From Bacillus sp. T33-2 (GTDB lineage Bacteria; Bacillota; Bacilli; Bacillales; Cytobacillaceae), in the NCBI RefSeq assembly GCF_002860205.1, contig NZ_PGVB01000008.1, forward strand, positions 124,001 through 188,000: a stretch of DNA of 64,000 nt, written 5' to 3'. The first letter of the stretch is position 1. Each line of letters opens with the position of its first letter. A program made the position numbers and the translations under genes. The notes under the pieces are model-generated. The model worked only from the letters and a program-made list of their open reading frames with translations. It did not search any database and was not told where the DNA came from. Positions 44,490-53,545 of this stretch are shown here, piece by piece.

Positions 44490-46904
44490 TTAGTTTGCAA
44501 CGATATTAACTAGCTTTCCTGGAACAGCGATGACTTTTCTCACTGTTTTCCCGTCAATTTGTTCTTTCACCGTGTCAGTATCCATCGCAATTTGCTCCAA
44601 TGTTTCCCTGTTGGCGTCAGCCGGGACCATCATTTTCGCTTTGATCTTTCCGTTGATCTGGACAACGATTTCCACTTCATCATCGACAAGCTTTGCTTCA
44701 TCATAGGCAGGCCATGCGGCGTAAGCAATTGTGTCAGTGTGGCCCAGCTTTTGCCATAACTCTTCAGCGATATGAGGGCACACAGGAGAAAGCATTTTGA
44801 CAAAGCCTTCCATATAATCCTTAGGAATCCCGGATACTTTGTAAGCTTCATTGATAAAGACCATCAGCTGGGAAATGGCTGTATTAAAGCGAAGGCCTTC
44901 GTAATCCTCGGTCACCTTCTTCACAGTCTGGTGGTAAGCCTTTTCAAGCTCACGGCCGTCGGCATCGTGGATCTTCGGATTTACAGAACCATTTTCTTGA
45001 ACTACGAGGCGCCAAATGCGGTCAAGGAAGCGGCGTGCCCCGTCAAGGCCATTGGTCGACCAGGCAATGGATGCATCAAGCGGGCCCATGAACATTTCGT
45101 AGAGGCGGAGCGTGTCTGCACCATGGCTTTCAACGATTTGGTCAGGATTGACGACATTCCCCTTTGACTTACTCATTTTTTCGTTGTTTTCACCAAGGAT
45201 CATCCCCTGGTTAAACAGTTTCTGGAATGGTTCCTTTGTAGGAACAACCCCGATATCGTAAAGGAATTTATGCCAGAAACGCGCGTACAGCAAGTGCAGT
45301 ACTGCATGCTCGGCACCACCGATATAAATGTCGACCGGAAGCCATTCATTCAGCTTTTCCTGGTCAGCAAGCCTGTTTTCGTTTTTAGGGTCAATATAGC
45401 GAAGATAATACCAGCAGCTGCCTGCCCATTGCGGCATCGTGTTCGTTTCCCGGCGCCCTTTTTTGCCTGTTTCAGGATCGGTCACATTTACCCAATCAGA
45501 AATATTCGCCAGAGGTGACTCGCCCGTTCCGGACGGTTTAATTTCCGTTGTTTTCGGAAGGAAAAGCGGCAGTTCTTCTTCCGGAACTGTTGACATGGTG
45601 CCATCTTCCCAGTGGATGATCGGGATCGGCTCACCCCAGTAGCGCTGGCGGCTGAACAGCCAGTCACGCAAACGGTAGGTCACCTTTTTCGTGCCGATTT
45701 TCTTCTCTTCGAGCCACGAAATCATCCTGCTGATGGCTTCTTCTTTGTTCAGTCCGTCAAGGAAAGCGGAATTTACATGTTTCCCATCGCCTGTATAGGC
45801 TTCTTCTTCCACATTTCCGCCGGCAACCACTTCTTTAATCTCAAGTCCGAATTTCTGGGCGAACTCATAATCGCGTTCGTCGTGTGCGGGAACAGCCATG
45901 ATTGCGCCAGTCCCATAGCTCATCAGCACGTAGTCCGCAATCCAGATCGGCATTTTTTCGCCGTTTGCCGGATTAACTGCGTACGCCCCTGTAAACACAC
46001 CGGTTTTCTCTTTTGCGAGGTCGGTCCGCTCCAGGTCGCTTTTGCTCTTAATTTGGTCAAGGTATCTGTCCACTTCTTTACGTTGCCCATCGGCAGTTAT
46101 CTTATCTACAAACGGATGTTCAGGAGCAAGAACCGCATAAGTCGCGCCGAACAAAGTATCTGGCCTGGTTGTAAAAACGGTGAATTTTGCGTCATGGCCA
46201 TCAATTTCAAATGTGATTTCGGCACCCTCGGAGCGGCCGATCCAGTTACGCTGCATTTCTTTAATGCTTTCAGGCCAATCGACTTCTTCCAGATCATCAA
46301 GGAGCCTGTCAGCATAAGCGGTGATCCTTAGCATCCATTGCTTCATCGGGCGCCGTTCCACCGGGTGGCCGCCGCGCTCACTTTTGCCATCAATGACCTC
46401 TTCGTTTGCCAGTACCGTTCCGAGTGCCGGGCACCAGTTGACTGCAACCTCATCGATATACGCAAGTCCTTTTTCATAAAGCTTCAGGAAAATCCATTGG
46501 GTCCATTTATAATAGCCTGGGTCGGTCGTATTTATCTCCCTGTCCCAGTCATATGAAAATCCAAGCGACTTAATTTGGCGGCGGAAGTTGTCAACGTTAA
46601 GTTTTGTGAATTCCGCCGGGTCGTTTCCGGTATCCAGCGCGTATTGCTCTGCAGGGAGTCCAAAGGCATCCCAGCCCATTGGGTGAAGCACATTATATCC
46701 TTGCATCCTCTTTGTCCGGGAAAGGATGTCTGTTGCTGTGTATCCTTCTGGATGCCCTACGTGAAGGCCGGCGCCAGAAGGGTACGGGAACATATCAAGT
46801 GCGTAGAATTTTCGCTTCCCTTTATCTTCTGTTGTTTTAAATGTTTTATTTTCTTCCCAAAATTTCTGCCATTTCTTTTCAATCTGCTGATGGCTAAAGC
46901 TCAT
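44490..46904 (-). CDS. leuS: Leucyl-tRNA synthetase
   Basis: Class I aminoacyl-tRNA synthetase of 804 residues, the same length as B. subtilis LeuS. HIGH motif is [17 protein letters not shown] is present as [14 protein letters not shown], and the editing domain (CP1) contains [12 protein letters not shown] and [14 protein letters not shown]. The start at 46904 ([12 protein letters not shown]) follows AGGAGGTACAAAACG; an open frame runs on into the T-box leader. Expression is controlled by a Leu T-box. Confidence 0.97.
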   Translation of the reverse strand: MSFSHQQIEKKWQKFWEENKTFKTTEDKGKRKFYALDMFPYPSGAGLHVGHPEGYTATDILSRTKRMQGYNVLHPMGWDAFGLPAEQYALDTGNDPAEFTKLNVDNFRRQIKSLGFSYDWDREINTTDPGYYKWTQWIFLKLYEKGLAYIDEVAVNWCPALGTVLANEEVIDGKSERGGHPVERRPMKQWMLRITAYADRLLDDLEEVDWPESIKEMQRNWIGRSEGAEITFEIDGHDAKFTVFTTRPDTLFGATYAVLAPEHPFVDKITADGQRKEVDRYLDQIKSKSDLERTDLAKEKTGVFTGAYAVNPANGEKMPIWIADYVLMSYGTGAIMAVPAHDERDYEFAQKFGLEIKEVVAGGNVEEEAYTGDGKHVNSAFLDGLNKEEAISRMISWLEEKKIGTKKVTYRLRDWLFSRQRYWGEPIPIIHWEDGTMSTVPEEELPLFLPKTTEIKPSGTGESPLANISDWVNVTDPETGKKGRRETNTMPQWAGSCWYYLRYIDPKNENRLADQEKLNEWLPVDIYIGGAEHAVLHLLYARFWHKFLYDIGVVPTKEPFQKLFNQGMILGENNEKMSKSKGNVVNPDQIVESHGADTLRLYEMFMGPLDASIAWSTNGLDGARRFLDRIWRLVVQENGSVNPKIHDADGRELEKAYHQTVKKVTEDYEGLRFNTAISQLMVFINEAYKVSGIPKDYMEGFVKMLSPVCPHIAEELWQKLGHTDTIAYAAWPAYDEAKLVDDEVEIVVQINGKIKAKMMVPADANRETLEQIAMDTDTVKEQIDGKTVRKVIAVPGKLVNIVAN

Positions 46905-46974
46905 CGTTTTGTACCTCCTGTTATCGATAGATGATGTTGTATGCTCCGACAGTAAGCTTTTCATAAAAAAATAA

Positions 46975-47212
46975 AAAACCCCCCATCCCAAAAGGGACGA
47001 GAGGATATGTATATCTCCCGCGGTACCACCCACATTAGTGAAAATTCACTCGCTTCATTCAATCCTTAACGCGGAAAACGGCAAGCATTACTTTAGGTTC
47101 ACACTTGCGACTCAAAGGCGAGTTCACGGTGGTCCCGGCCGGCTTGCACCATCCGCCAGCTCTCTAACATCGGGCTAAAGCACCACTACTACTCCTTGTC
47201 ACGGTCTTTCAT
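46975..47212 (-). promoter_or_regulatory. Leucine T-box leader of leuS
   Basis: The T-box sequence TGGGTGGTACCGCG is at 47019-47032 (minus strand). A terminator (GTCCC-TTTT-GGGATGGGGGG then T run) follows at about 46975-47003. Stem I carries AGTAG, and a GTGAACTCGCC segment presents CTC as the Leu specifier codon. Uncharged tRNA-Leu would favour read-through. Confidence 0.92.
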
Positions 47213-47214
47213 TA

Positions 47215-47255
47215 TAAATTATAGACATATTGTATTAAATCATAGACATATTGTA
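47215..47255 (-). repeat. 21-bp tandem duplication in the leuS promoter region
   Basis: TAAATTATAGACATATTGTA and TAAATCATAGACATATTGTA lie head to tail (plus-strand reading), next to a minus-strand TATAAT -10. Confidence 0.65.
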
Positions 47256-47351
47256 ATAAATTTCCCGCTCATTTGCAAGCAGTGGACAACCAAGCGGGAA
47301 ATGTATTAGTCATCATATTCAAAATCCAAAAACATGTGATACGGAGTTTTA

Positions 47352-48539
47352 CTAATTTGCTTTTGTAGCTATATGTTTTGGTTCCTTCAGTTTCCGGTCA
47401 TAAACAAGCGTTGTCCCGATTGAAACAATGAATAGGCATATCATCATTGTGAAGAGCATGGACATTCCATTCAGGTCAACTAGAATGCCTCCCAGGAGCG
47501 GGCCAATCATTCTCCCGCCTGTTGCGGTGCTGTTGACGACACCCTGGTAAAAGCCTTCCCGCCCTTTAGGGGCCAGCTGGTCGGCCACCGTTGGCACTGC
47601 AGGCCAGATAAGCATCTCCCCGATTGTCAAAATGCCCATCGCCGTTAAGAACCCTGAAAATTGATGGGCTGATGCTGCAACTGCAAACGCTACAATGAAA
47701 ATGGCCATGCCCAACACCATTTGAATTTTTATCGATTTTTCAAACGGCTTGACAAGTCTGTTCAACACTGGCTGGCCGATTACAATCAAAGCTCCGTTAA
47801 TGGTCCACAGGATACTGTATTCTTTCAGTGTGATGCCAATCTCCTGGGTATAGGCAGCGATTGTCGACTGCCACTGGACATAGCCCACCCAGCACAACAA
47901 ATAGCCTGTACATAATATGAGGAGAGCCTGTAATTTTGCATGGCTTTTAACCTGGCCGTTTTCCTTAAGGATGCTCGTATGTTGAGCAGCATGGATATTA
48001 ATTCCCCGGTAACCGAAAACAGCTATCAACATGAATATGAAATACATCAATGCATTTGCCAGGAAGATGAGCTGAAATGAATAAGAGGCAACCAGCCCGC
48101 CAAGTGCTGCGCCTAAAGCGACACCTAAATTCTGCGCCACGTAAATCGCATTAAACGCCTTACGCCCTCCTTCCTTCCAGACGGAACCTGCCATTGCATA
48201 CATCGACGGGAAAACAATGCCGGAACCAAATCCCGCAATGGTTAAAAAGACGACGTATTGGGGCCATCCATGCCAGATTGTCATGCCAGCAAGGCTCAAT
48301 AGTGTGATGAAGATTCCAAGGAGAATCGATTTATATCCGCCTATTTTATCAAAAAGATTCCCTCCGAACAGGTTCCCTATTACACTTGCAGCTGAATTCA
48401 GCATTAAAACAATCCCTGCAACGGACAAAGATTTGCCAAGATGGTCATGAATATATATGGCGTTTAATGGCCACAAGAAAGAAGATCCTGTTACATTAAC
48501 TGCCATTCCAATTATCAAAAGCCACAGGGCTCGCGGCAT
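47352..48539 (-). CDS. Major facilitator superfamily transporter
   Basis: A 395-residue membrane protein with about 12 helices. The N-terminal PRALWLLIIGMAVNVTGSSF, the loop GGNLFDKIGGYKSILLG (MFS motif A-like) and the central GYRGIN are typical of multidrug or small-molecule efflux carriers. It resembles the YttB type, but substrate and exact orthology are open. The start at 48539 follows GAAGGAGCGTTTAAT; longer upstream frames lack a ribosome site. It lies between leuS and nrfA, with its own gaps on both sides. Confidence 0.85.
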   Translation of the reverse strand: MPRALWLLIIGMAVNVTGSSFLWPLNAIYIHDHLGKSLSVAGIVLMLNSAASVIGNLFGGNLFDKIGGYKSILLGIFITLLSLAGMTIWHGWPQYVVFLTIAGFGSGIVFPSMYAMAGSVWKEGGRKAFNAIYVAQNLGVALGAALGGLVASYSFQLIFLANALMYFIFMLIAVFGYRGINIHAAQHTSILKENGQVKSHAKLQALLILCTGYLLCWVGYVQWQSTIAAYTQEIGITLKEYSILWTINGALIVIGQPVLNRLVKPFEKSIKIQMVLGMAIFIVAFAVAASAHQFSGFLTAMGILTIGEMLIWPAVPTVADQLAPKGREGFYQGVVNSTATGGRMIGPLLGGILVDLNGMSMLFTMMICLFIVSIGTTLVYDRKLKEPKHIATKAN

Positions 48540-48747
48540 ATTAAACGCTCCTTCAAAACAAATTATTTCGAACACCAAAGTAATTTTAGAGGTTTTTATG
48601 CCGTGTTGCAATATAAAATATTTCCGTCTTAACACCTGAGTTTTAAACCCGGATTGGATCTATGATGCTCAAAGGATTTTCAAAGAAAATTCACTATTGA
48701 ACCATGTTATGATATTGACACATGTCTAAAAGTTTGCCAAACTAAAG

Positions 48748-48783
48748 AAAACACTGCACAAGCTACTATTTGCACAGTGTTTT
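48748..48783 (-). terminator. Terminator of nrfHA
   Basis: AAAACACTGTGCAA / TTGTGCAGTGTTTT stem, about 40 bases after the nrfA stop on the minus strand. Confidence 0.85.
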
Positions 48784-48822
48784 CCTATTTAACTATTCTC
48801 TATACTTGATAACATATCTCTA

Positions 48823-50268
48823 TTATTTGTTAGTCGCTGGTGGTGCCGGAGGCTGTTGGGCCGGGAAGTAGCTGCCAGTTGCATGGTCTTTCTTCTTGAA
48901 GTTATCTTTCTCGTCATAAACAGCCTTTTTCGTTTTTTCGATCTCTGAATTTAGTTCCTCAAGGCTCACGCCTTTCTTCACTAATTCCTCTGTCGCTACT
49001 TTAATAGCTTTGTTGGATGCTTCCATTGAAATTCTTAACGAATTCATCGATCCTTGCGGATTATGGAATCCTGCGGAGCTTTCAGCCGCAACAATATCCC
49101 AGAACCACTGGCCTTTTCGGACATGTTCCTGAGCTACCTTCACTTTTTCTGCGCTTACTCCAGATGTAATCATTTTATTGACATAGTAGTGTGCAGTGAT
49201 CGAGACATCTTCTGCGTTATGAAGCCCTTCCATATGTGTATCCTGGATGTCCGTGACGCGTTCCTTCAGGTCGTCCATTTCCCGGTTGCTATGGCATGTT
49301 GCACAGGATTGATCCATTGTCTTAAGCGGTGAAGTCCACCAGTGGGAGCTGATTTTTTTCTTGCCGTCAACACGGTCATATGGCATATGGCAGTCTGCAC
49401 AGCTTACACCAGCTTTTCCGTGAGGACCTTCCATATGGGTTTCAAAGTCTGGATGCTGTGATTTCAGTGTTGGTGTCCCGGAAACATTATGGACCCAGTC
49501 TTTTTCGAAACCATTTTCTTTCGCTGTTGTTTCATAGTATTCATACATGTCCTCAGGCTTGAACCCTTTGGACCAAGGGAAAGTGACTTCGCTGTTATCT
49601 GCGGCAAAGTAATATTCAACATGACACTGTCCGCATACATAGCTCCGCATGTCATTTTTGGTAGCCTTCGATATGTCAATACCCTGTGATTCCATTCCTT
49701 TAACAAAGCTTGGACGGGTAACGCGCAGGTCCATCGTTTGCGGATCATGGCAGTCGGAGCAGCCGATTGGCGAATGGCCCATTGCTTCTGCCTTTGGCCA
49801 GATGTCTTTATTGAAATTGCCGCCCCAATAGTCGTCGCCCATTTCCTCGATCATGTGTGGAACAGCCGTTGATTTACAAGTTAAGCAAGAACCGACCGAC
49901 TTGTCAGTGATACGTGCCACCGCGCGGATGTCTTCGTTTGCGTATGTGTGGCCGCGGTCTTCGTTGTATTCGGTCGCAAAGCCGTATCCGTTAAAAAGGA
50001 CTGGCAGGTAAGGCTCTTTATCATGGTCAAACTTGCTGCGTTTGACGGAGCCGCTGTATTTTGTATCTTGCATTTTTTCATTTTTCTTGTAGCTGTCATA
50101 TTGAAGCGGGAATAAATCCTTGAATGCTTCGTTGCTTATTTCATTTTTTTTCAGCCCGGTTTTCAGCTCACTGGCTGAAGTTGCTTTATCCTCCGAGCCT
50201 GAGCAGCCTGAAATGATCATTATGACAGCGACCAGGATCAAGTATCCCCACCGAAAATTCCTAGCCAT
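48823..50268 (-). CDS. nrfA: Ammonia-forming cytochrome c nitrite reductase NrfA
   Basis: Pentaheme enzyme reducing nitrite to ammonium with six electrons outside the membrane. The 481 residues hold the catalytic haem motif CLTCK (Cys128-Lys132) and four CxxCH motifs (at Cys170, 212, 290 and 322). Calcium and active-site residues are visible in HVEYYF and LKSQHPDFETH. The N-terminus is a lipoprotein signal with lipobox IISGC (Cys22), so the enzyme is probably lipid-anchored, as suits a cell without an outer membrane. It overlaps nrfH by eight bases. The C-terminal tail is Pro-rich. The lysine-ligated haem normally needs a special lyase; the only CcmF candidate is at 55608-57590. Confidence 0.97.
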   Translation of the reverse strand: MARNFRWGYLILVAVIMIISGCSGSEDKATSASELKTGLKKNEISNEAFKDLFPLQYDSYKKNEKMQDTKYSGSVKRSKFDHDKEPYLPVLFNGYGFATEYNEDRGHTYANEDIRAVARITDKSVGSCLTCKSTAVPHMIEEMGDDYWGGNFNKDIWPKAEAMGHSPIGCSDCHDPQTMDLRVTRPSFVKGMESQGIDISKATKNDMRSYVCGQCHVEYYFAADNSEVTFPWSKGFKPEDMYEYYETTAKENGFEKDWVHNVSGTPTLKSQHPDFETHMEGPHGKAGVSCADCHMPYDRVDGKKKISSHWWTSPLKTMDQSCATCHSNREMDDLKERVTDIQDTHMEGLHNAEDVSITAHYYVNKMITSGVSAEKVKVAQEHVRKGQWFWDIVAAESSAGFHNPQGSMNSLRISMEASNKAIKVATEELVKKGVSLEELNSEIEKTKKAVYDEKDNFKKKDHATGSYFPAQQPPAPPATNK

Positions 50269-50785
50269 TGTTCATAGTACCTCCCTTATTTTCTAGTAAC
50301 TCCCCTGATTTTGGCGGCTTAAAGTAATCTTCTGTCTTAAAGCCTTTTCCATGCGGCACAGACTGGTGGCAGCTTGTGCAGTTGTCTTTTGCATCATGCG
50401 ACACGTTCTCTAATGTGTTTTCGTGGCAACTGATACAGTTGTGGCTGACTACATCTTCTGTGCTGTCTGTTGCATGCAGCACTTTAGGAATTTTTTCTTC
50501 CCCCAGAGTATTGTAATAAACATGTGTCATCCCGGCTTTTGCCTTATACGAATACTTTTTGACCATATTGTCGTGCGGCAGATGGCAGTCCCCACAGGCC
50601 AGTTCAGCATGCGTTGAATCGGAAAACGATTCATTGACATTGGTCATGATATGGCAGCTGCTGCAAAAATCCGGGGAATCCGTATACGCCAATGTCTTCA
50701 CGGTGACCACCGAAACAATGATCCCGGCAAAGACACCGATGAACAACAGCATCCTCTTGTCAATAGCCAAGAGTTTTTTTAACAT
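50261..50785 (-). CDS. nrfH: NrfH, tetraheme quinol dehydrogenase of the Nrf complex
   Basis: Membrane-anchored NapC/NirT-family cytochrome of 174 residues. One N-terminal helix (about 13-32) is followed by four haem motifs CSSCH, CGDCH, CISCH and CTSCH. It passes electrons from menaquinol to NrfA. The ATG at 50785 stands eight bases after AAGG; an in-frame GTG at 50794 overlaps the ribosome site. The 3' end overlaps nrfA, so the two subunits are co-translated. A palindromic repeat separates it from the ccm genes. Confidence 0.95.
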   Translation of the reverse strand: MLKKLLAIDKRMLLFIGVFAGIIVSVVTVKTLAYTDSPDFCSSCHIMTNVNESFSDSTHAELACGDCHLPHDNMVKKYSYKAKAGMTHVYYNTLGEEKIPKVLHATDSTEDVVSHNCISCHENTLENVSHDAKDNCTSCHQSVPHGKGFKTEDYFKPPKSGELLENKGGTMNNG

Positions 50786-50810
50786 CACTTTCACCTTCCC
50801 TTAAAGCATA

Positions 50811-50992
50811 AAAGCGGAGGCGCCTTGACAGATGAACTTCGACTAAAAACCGCCACGTCCTGTGGCGAACGTCCACGTCAGCACATCCTGTGCAAGTCCG
50901 ACAGGCATAAGACAGTCCCCGGAGGAAGTCGCTTTTTGACTTTTGTAGGGGACTGGCTTATGACCCGAGGGGCTAGGCGCCATAGCTAGATA
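50811..50992 (+). repeat. Long palindromic intergenic repeat, copy A
   Basis: Outer stem GGCGCCTTG... /...CTAGGCGCC; inner near-perfect 15-base stem at 50906-50920 / 50948-50962 (CATAAGACAGTCCCC against GGGGACTGGCTTATG). It shares GACAGGCATAAGAC, GGCTTATGACCCGAGGGGC and AGCTAGA with copy B at 54990-55102. An additional 60-base insert occupies its left arm. Confidence 0.75.
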
Positions 50993-51005
50993 CAAATAAT
51001 GAATC

Positions 51006-51032
51006 TATTAAAACACTGAACGTGTTTTAACC
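51006..51032 (-). terminator. Possible terminator of the ccmG-like gene
   Basis: AAAACACG / TGTTTT hairpin four bases after the stop, with a weak T stretch. Confidence 0.45.
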
Positions 51033-51035
51033 AGG

Positions 51036-51542
51036 TTATGGTGAAGCCTTTTTCTCAATCAAATCGATTAAATTGTCCTTTGTGGTCGGTCCGGAAAATC
51101 TGTGTACAATTAACCCGTTTTTATCGATAATCACAGTTTCGGGCTGGCCGACGACATTGTAAGCCTTTGAAGTATCTTCTTTTGTATCCAATAAGTAAGT
51201 TAACTTCGAGTTGCTTTCGCTAATATATTTTTTCATCCTCATTGTCGATTCGCCTTTAGCGATAATGAGCAGCTTTGCATTTTTGTAATCTTTTCCGAAT
51301 GCCTCAAGCTCCGGTGCTTCATCTATACATGGCTGGCACCAGGTGGCAAAGAAGTTCAGCACTACTGTCCGGCCATTAAAATCGGATAATTTATACTTTT
51401 TCCCATATATATCTTTTAGTTCAAACTCGATCGCCTTGTCCCCGGGATTGGCCGAGGCTTTACCGCCAAGGCCATTCATGAGAAACCCGAGGATCCCAAA
51501 TGCTGCGATGATGACGAACAACGGAACGATTTTCTTCCCCAT
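51036..51542 (-). CDS. CcmG/ResA-type membrane-anchored thiol-disulfide oxidoreductase
   Basis: A 168-residue TlpA-family protein: an N-terminal anchor (about 5-23), then a thioredoxin fold with active site FFATWCQPCIDE (Cys69, Cys72) and the cis-Pro in GQPETVIID. It keeps apocytochrome c cysteines reduced for haem attachment. The start MGKKIVPLFV at 51542 follows GCAGGTGAGAG. The frame stays open upstream to 51785, adding a segment with another hydrophobic helix (HVLLIEKAIHLLLILGYAL), but that stretch runs into an insertion-element remnant and has no family match. Because both CcmG and ResA share this design, the name is given by context. Confidence 0.88.
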   Translation of the reverse strand: MGKKIVPLFVIIAAFGILGFLMNGLGGKASANPGDKAIEFELKDIYGKKYKLSDFNGRTVVLNFFATWCQPCIDEAPELEAFGKDYKNAKLLIIAKGESTMRMKKYISESNSKLTYLLDTKEDTSKAYNVVGQPETVIIDKNGLIVHRFSGPTTKDNLIDLIEKKASP

Positions 51543-51707
51543 TCTCTCACCTGCTTTTATTTTTCTAGGCGGGAACACTCCTACTTCAATTTTGTAGAGG
51601 GCATAGCCCAAAATGAGTAGAAGATGAATCGCCTTTTCGATTAACAAAACATGCATGGAATTATATTCCTGTACAAGTTGTTCTTTGAAAACTGAAGATA
51701 TGAGGTT

Positions 51708-51730
51708 CTGGCAGGAAAAACGTCTGCCAG
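51708..51730. other. Hairpin upstream of the IS-end relic
   Basis: CTGGCAG / CTGCCAG inverted repeat with a 9-base loop; it could be a left-end hairpin of a miniature IS200/IS605-type derivative, but this is speculative. Confidence 0.3.
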
Positions 51731-51789
51731 GTAAAATCTTCAACGTTCTAATCGCCTTCACACGTTCCGAAGTTGCGAAAACCAAGGTG

Positions 51790-51973
51790 AAGTAGGGCGT
51801 GTGGCGAGTCCAACGTACAAACTTGCAAACCGCAGGAGACTAAAAAAGTCGCTTGTACTGCCAACCGTCGGTGCGACGGGGGTAGCCTGCTAAATAATCA
51901 GTGGATACATTGGTGTTCGCAGGAATCCCCCACTTCAAATTTTCGTTAGAAAAATAAGTGGTGGGTAGTTCAA
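51790..51973 (+). mobile_element. Solitary right end of an IS200/IS605-type (TnpB-associated) element, omega-RNA-like
   Basis: The sequence has the layout I recognise from tnpB 3' ends in bacilli: GGGTAGCCTGC, then TTCGCAGGAATCCCCCACTT, then AAGTGGTGGGTAGTTCAATG. CCTGC (51886-51890) pairs with GCAGG (51919-51923), and CCCCCACTT (51927-51935) pairs with AAGTGGTGGG (51956-51965). No tnpA or tnpB frame is present. The right boundary TTCAATG covers the stop codon of ccmD on the other strand. Confidence 0.65.
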
Positions 51974-52101
51974 TGTTCTGTATTCCATTCCTCTAACAGC
52001 TGCAGTTCTTTTTTCAGGTCTTTCTGGCGTTTTCCGAGAACCAGTACATAACCCACAATTAAAGCCCAAATTACTGAATATGCCATGAATAGATAAGTCA
52101 T
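51970..52101 (-). CDS. ccmD: CcmD-like small membrane protein
   Basis: A 43-residue protein: one helix (YLFMAYSVIWALIVGYVLVLG) followed by a charged cytoplasmic tail (KRQKDLKKELQLLEEW). This is the CcmD/DUF pattern; CcmD helps release holo-CcmE from the CcmABC complex. The start ATG at 52101 follows GGAGGCAACATCAA. The stop codon TGA (51970-51972) lies in the right end of the insertion relic, so the end of the gene may have been shaped by the insertion. Fifty bases downstream of ccmC. Confidence 0.85.
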   Translation of the reverse strand: MTYLFMAYSVIWALIVGYVLVLGKRQKDLKKELQLLEEWNTEH

Positions 52102-52151
52102 TTGATGTTGCCTCCTTTTTTGTTGAAACAATTGTTTTTCGACTATTTTTG

Positions 52152-52862
52152 TTATCCAGCAAGTTTGCTGATCGCTTTGTTCTTCGCTTCTTTCACAATG
52201 AAGCGCATTTTTTCGATTTCAACACCTTTACGCATCATGAATGCGTAAAGCACTGTGATTGTAAAAATGCAAAACAATAAAGTAACAAGCATATCCGGCT
52301 CGATGCCTCCACCCTGCTGGTTCTTGCCGTCACCGAACACTACCGGGTGCAGCTTTGTGTTCCACCAGCGGATTGCCATGAAGACGATCGGTACATTGAT
52401 GCAACCTATAATGCCGAATACCGCGGACAATTTTGCGATTTTTTCCCATGACCCATCCATTTTTCTCACGAACAGGTATGCTACATAGATGAACCAAAGG
52501 ATTAACGTAGTCGCAAGGCGCGGTTCCCAGGTCCACCATGCATTCCAGCTTGATTTCCCCCAGATCATCCCGGTCACAAGGGTGATTGTTGTAAACAGGA
52601 CACCAATTTCAGCTGCAATACCCGCGTTGATGTGATGGTTTATTTTTGGCTTGATCAACGTCCTGACACTATAGTAGCCGACCGTGATGAACGCCAGGAA
52701 TGCCACCCATGCACAGCCAACATGAAAATAAAAGATTTTCTGGGGTGCTCCCATGACCTTTTCAACTGGAGACCAGATAAACACTAGATAAAGGGCGACA
52801 AAGAACGACGGAACGAGTGTGTAAAGCAACACCCGGTCAATAAGGCCTGAATTGTGTTTCAT
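52152..52862 (-). CDS. ccmC: Haem handling protein CcmC
   Basis: Six-helix membrane protein of 236 residues belonging to the haem-handling family. The tryptophan-rich loop WGKSSWNAWWTWEPRL corresponds to the WWD domain that holds haem next to CcmE. Two conserved His are in IFYFHVGCAW and INHHINAG. It overlaps the ccmB stop by one base (TAATG). The loop reads WTWEPR where many CcmC proteins have WxWDxR. Confidence 0.94.
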   Translation of the reverse strand: MKHNSGLIDRVLLYTLVPSFFVALYLVFIWSPVEKVMGAPQKIFYFHVGCAWVAFLAFITVGYYSVRTLIKPKINHHINAGIAAEIGVLFTTITLVTGMIWGKSSWNAWWTWEPRLATTLILWFIYVAYLFVRKMDGSWEKIAKLSAVFGIIGCINVPIVFMAIRWWNTKLHPVVFGDGKNQQGGGIEPDMLVTLLFCIFTITVLYAFMMRKGVEIEKMRFIVKEAKNKAISKLAG

Positions 52863-53545
52863 TAAGATCCCTCCATGATAAATTCAAATAAGAAGAAACA
52901 AGCTGCGAGGAACAAAAGGTCATATGCCGCCATCAGCTGAAGCCATGATACAGCGTCTTTCATATTTTCATTTTCAAGCACAATCCTTGTTGCCTGCACA
53001 CCGGCAATCATCAACGGGCTGAGCAGCGGCAGCAGCAGGACAGGAAGCAGCATTTCACTGTTCTTGGCGTTTGCCGCGAGCGCCGCGAGAAAGGTGCCAA
53101 CGATGATGAAGCCGAAAGTGCCGCATAATACAACCAGGGTGAACCAGACATAAGAGCCGATAAAATGATAATCGAACAAGATGAACAACACAGGTATGCT
53201 GATCAGTTGAACAACTGTGACAAGTGAGAAATTGGCGATCACTTTGCCAAGATATATGCTTGCCGGGTCAATAGGAGCCGAACGGAGGCCCGTCAGGCAA
53301 TCATTTTCATGTTCCGAAAGAAACGAACGGTTCAGGCCGAGGATTCCGGAAAAGACGGTGATCAGCCAGACCAGGCCCGGAATGATTGCCTTCACCATAT
53401 TATTTGTTGGGTCAAATGCAAAGCTCAATACTAGGATGACCAGGCTTGAGAAGATGACCATCATCCCGATCGTCTGCTTTGTCTTCAGCTCATTGCTCAA
53501 GTCTTTCCCGGCAATCGTCATGGCGTCTCCGAGGATCGAATTCAT
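52862..53545 (-). CDS. ccmB: CcmB, membrane subunit of the Ccm ABC transporter
   Basis: A 227-residue protein with six helices. MTIAGKDLSNELKTKQ at the N-terminus and FSGILGLNRSFLSEHENDCL are typical CcmB. With CcmA and CcmC it forms the complex that loads haem on CcmE and then releases it. The start at 53545 (MNSILGDAM) follows GAGGGGAGC and overlaps the ccmA stop by four bases (ATGA); a further upstream start would overlap ccmA more. Confidence 0.93.
   Translation of the reverse strand: MNSILGDAMTIAGKDLSNELKTKQTIGMMVIFSSLVILVLSFAFDPTNNMVKAIIPGLVWLITVFSGILGLNRSFLSEHENDCLTGLRSAPIDPASIYLGKVIANFSLVTVVQLISIPVLFILFDYHFIGSYVWFTLVVLCGTFGFIIVGTFLAALAANAKNSEMLLPVLLLPLLSPLMIAGVQATRIVLENENMKDAVSWLQLMAAYDLLFLAACFFLFEFIMEGS

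Noticed and set aside
46905-47033. LeuS N-terminal extension of 43 residues
   Set aside because: The open frame crosses the T-box terminator and antiterminator; the start at 46904 has a perfect ribosome site and matches the family length.
50811-50992. Small RNA gene
   Set aside because: The structure is shared with a second intergenic copy and has no promoter or terminator signature of its own; better described as a repeat.
51543-51785. N-terminal extension of the CcmG/ResA-like protein
   Set aside because: The open frame adds 81 residues without a family match and runs towards an insertion remnant, while the start at 51542 has a ribosome site and the usual anchor.
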